Shown one piece after another: positions 5,830 to 7,427 of a stretch of 7,427 bases of DNA. The DNA is from Verrucomicrobiota bacterium (GTDB lineage Bacteria; Verrucomicrobiota; Verrucomicrobiia; Chthoniobacterales; JAFAMB01), in assembly GCA_019241095.1 (NCBI GenBank), contig JAFAXJ010000024.1, positions 1-7,427 on the forward strand, in the 5' to 3' direction. A model generated the notes under the pieces. The model was not told the DNA's origin. It made no database searches and was given only the letters and a program-made list of their open reading frames with translations. The translations under genes were made by a program, and so were the position numbers. The number at the start of each line of letters is the position of its first letter. The first letter of the stretch is position 1.

Positions 5830-6878
5830 TGCACTGGAAGCAGAACCGCTTTTACGATTTCGCCGGAATGCATAGCATCAAAGGCCTCACGCCATTCCTC
5901 CAGAGGGACACTGCGGTTCAGAATCGGATTCAGATTCAGGTGACCGGACGAAAGTAAACTGATAATTCGTTCCCACATAGGCCAGTTGTGAGAAAAGCTG
6001 CCCTGTAAGGTTACAGCCTTTTGAACCAATGGATCGAGCGAGAAATTAAAAGGTTGCGGTCCCCAACCGACCTTGCTGATCTGGCCGGCTGGTCGAACGA
6101 TATCGAGAGCGAGTTTCAGCGTACCGGAAACACCTGCGGCATCAATCACCACATCGAACCCGTACCCATCTCGCAACGAGCGAGTCCACTCGACAGCGTC
6201 TTCCCCGTTCGCGCCGAGAGTTGCGGATGCGCCGATCGCTTGCGCGACGCGCAAGCGACCCGCGTCCGCGGCAGTGCCAATTACCACCAAAGTAGTAGCG
6301 CCCGCCAGTTTCGCCATCGAGGCACAGAGCAGACCGATTGGTCCCGGACCGAGAACCGCGACGGCGTCGCCTGGAAGAATCCGGGCGTTTCCGCAGGTGG
6401 CGTTATAGGCGACACAGCACGGCTCAGTCAACGCGGCGACCGTAAAGGGCAAAGTGGCCGGAATATGATGAAGAATCCGTTCGGGAACTTTCGCGTAGCG
6501 AGTCATAGCGCCGTCAACTCCGGCCCCAAATCCGAGCCGGTTGGGATCGAGATTGTAAAGTCCACGTCGCACAAACGGTGAATTCTGATCGATGACGGCG
6601 GCGGTCTCGCTCACGACTCGATCGCCTTCGTGAAAACCGCGAACGTTTTTGCCTACCTGAGCGATTACCCCGGCGAACTCATGGCCCAAGACGACCGGAT
6701 AGTTTACCTTCCAGCTGTGCTGTCCGCGGGCCTGATGAATATCGCTGCCGCACACTCCGACCGCTTGTACTGCTAATAACACATCGTGATCACCGATGGT
6801 AGGAACTGGAATTTCGCGGATTTCTACACTATTCGGTTCCGAGGAATAGTTAACAACGGCAGGCATTTTGGTACTCAT
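5826..6878 (-). CDS. Zinc-dependent medium-chain alcohol/polyol dehydrogenase
   Basis: This 350-residue protein is a full-length medium-chain dehydrogenase of the sorbitol/threonine/galactitol dehydrogenase type, oxidising a secondary hydroxyl with NAD(P). Catalytic zinc ligands are Cys43 (GVCGSDIH), His66-Glu67 (LGHEFAG) and probably Glu152 (LTEPC). The Rossmann dinucleotide loop is VLGPGPIGL (175-183). The second strand ends VVIGTAAD rather than in a clear Asp, so NAD versus NADP preference is unclear. The structural-zinc lobe (about 94-114) is present in register, but its four cysteine positions read D97, S100, V103 and D111, so no structural zinc can bind there. Start: ATG 6876-6878, no good Shine-Dalgarno site; Met5 is an alternative. 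It is divergent from the isomerase at 6936, across 57 bp, suggesting co-regulation. It probably oxidises a sugar, polyol or sugar acid; the exact substrate is unknown. Confidence 0.92.
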   Translation of the reverse strand: MSTKMPAVVNYSSEPNSVEIREIPVPTIGDHDVLLAVQAVGVCGSDIHQARGQHSWKVNYPVVLGHEFAGVIAQVGKNVRGFHEGDRVVSETAAVIDQNSPFVRRGLYNLDPNRLGFGAGVDGAMTRYAKVPERILHHIPATLPFTVAALTEPCCVAYNATCGNARILPGDAVAVLGPGPIGLLCASMAKLAGATTLVVIGTAADAGRLRVAQAIGASATLGANGEDAVEWTRSLRDGYGFDVVIDAAGVSGTLKLALDIVRPAGQISKVGWGPQPFNFSLDPLVQKAVTLQGSFSHNWPMWERIISLLSSGHLNLNPILNRSVPLEEWREAFDAMHSGEIVKAVLLPVQ

Positions 6879-6900
6879 TGGTCTTTAAGAGATTTCATGT

Positions 6901-6917
6901 TAGCTGGGGACTAGCTG
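6901..6917. promoter_or_regulatory. TAGCTG direct repeat in divergent promoter region
   Basis: TAGCTG occurs at 6901-6906 and 6912-6917, 11 bp apart (one helical turn), inside the 57-bp gap between the dehydrogenase (-) and isomerase (+) genes. It lies next to a -10-like TCTAAT at 6918-6923. It could be a regulator site shared by both genes. Support is positional only. Confidence 0.25.
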
Positions 6918-6935
6918 TCTAATCACAACAATTAT

Positions 6936-7427
6936 ATGAAGATAGGAATCTTTACCGCTTTATTTGGCGATTGGCCACTTCACGAAGCGGCGTCTCATGT
7001 CGCCGACCTTGGATATGAAGCAGTCGAGCTTCCGGCTTGGGCCGGAAATAAGCATTTGGATTTAGCCCAAGTACTAGCAGGCGATGGAGCGAAAACCCGT
7101 AAGCTGCTTGCTGATCGCGGGCTATCAATTTCGGCAATTAACAACGGAATTGCTGGCCAGCTTACGATGGGGCCGCACGACTCAAGTACAGATACTTGGG
7201 CTCCAGGTATGAGCCCGGAAGAAAAAATAGCCTTCGCACGAACTGAGATACTTAGAACGGCTCAGGCCGCATCGGAACTGGAGGTGCCGATAGTTACAGG
7301 TCTAATCGGTTCTCACGTCTGGGATAAGTGGTACATTTTTCCGCCCGCAAATGAGAAACTCTACGAAGAAGGTGTCCAGCGATTCGCCGAACGGTGGAAT
7401 CCTATTCTGGACGACTTTAAAAGGTAT
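6936..7427 (+). CDS. Sugar phosphate isomerase/epimerase, 3' end outside window
   Basis: A frame opens at ATG 6936 and stays open to the last base: 164 codons with no stop. It begins MKIGIFTALFGDWPLHEAA, then HVADLGYEAVELPAW (22-36), a classic first barrel strand and helix of xylose-isomerase-like TIM-barrel (AP_endonuc_2) enzymes. RGLSISAINNG (61-71) and a third strand LEVPIVTGLIGS (114-125) follow. The metal-ligand strands lie beyond the window; family members run to about 280-340 residues, so roughly half is seen. No clear Shine-Dalgarno site precedes the ATG. It is a paralogue of the gene at 3916-4809 only at fold level: the N-termini differ strongly, so the two probably act on different substrates. 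Being divergent from the dehydrogenase suggests a common regulator and pathway, such as isomerising a substrate or product of that enzyme. Confidence 0.85.
   Translation, partial: MKIGIFTALFGDWPLHEAASHVADLGYEAVELPAWAGNKHLDLAQVLAGDGAKTRKLLADRGLSISAINNGIAGQLTMGPHDSSTDTWAPGMSPEEKIAFARTEILRTAQAASELEVPIVTGLIGSHVWDKWYIFPPANEKLYEEGVQRFAERWNPILDDFKRY

Noticed and set aside
6021..6581. 186-codon + strand frame inside the dehydrogenase gene
   Set aside because: Antisense to a full-length, motif-complete dehydrogenase; no recognisable domain.

Overview
The window looks like a bacterial chromosome of moderate GC, probably from a soil-type lineage. The sugar-enzyme set and protein style resemble Acidobacteriota or Verrucomicrobiota, but this is an impression from protein character only and there is no rRNA or marker gene to test it. 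No tRNA, rRNA, CRISPR array or complete mobile element was seen.

Region 1 (1-979) is a gene graveyard on the + strand. It holds three successive remnants: the C-terminal part of a DUF2182 metal-binding-type membrane protein broken by three separate -1 frameshifts; about 60 residues of a group II intron reverse transcriptase/maturase; and the Shine-Dalgarno site plus first 16 codons of a DUF433 antitoxin-like gene, whose similarity stops at a 12-bp palindrome. None can make a normal product.

Region 2 (971-3138, minus strand) is a two-gene operon with an ATGA stop/start overlap. The first gene encodes a three-helix membrane protein with a low-complexity linker and a probable periplasmic C-terminal domain. 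The second encodes an exported trypsin-like serine protease with an intact His/Asp/Ser triad, no PDZ domain and an unrecognised C-terminal domain of about 240 residues. This pair is the best candidate here for an undescribed functional unit.

Region 3 (3219-7427) is a carbohydrate-metabolism neighbourhood. It has an HPS/KGPDC-type decarboxylase-fold enzyme (+), a xylose-isomerase-like TIM-barrel protein (-) converging on it with a 1-nt gap, a small DUF1801 protein (+), a medium-chain zinc alcohol/polyol dehydrogenase (-), and a second TIM-barrel sugar isomerase/epimerase (+) that runs off the right edge. Oxidation by the dehydrogenase, isomerisation by the TIM-barrel enzymes and C-C cleavage or formation by the HPS-like enzyme would make a coherent sugar or sugar-acid pathway, but no kinase, transporter or regulator is visible and the substrate cannot be named. 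The dehydrogenase keeps its catalytic zinc ligands but has lost all four structural-zinc cysteines.
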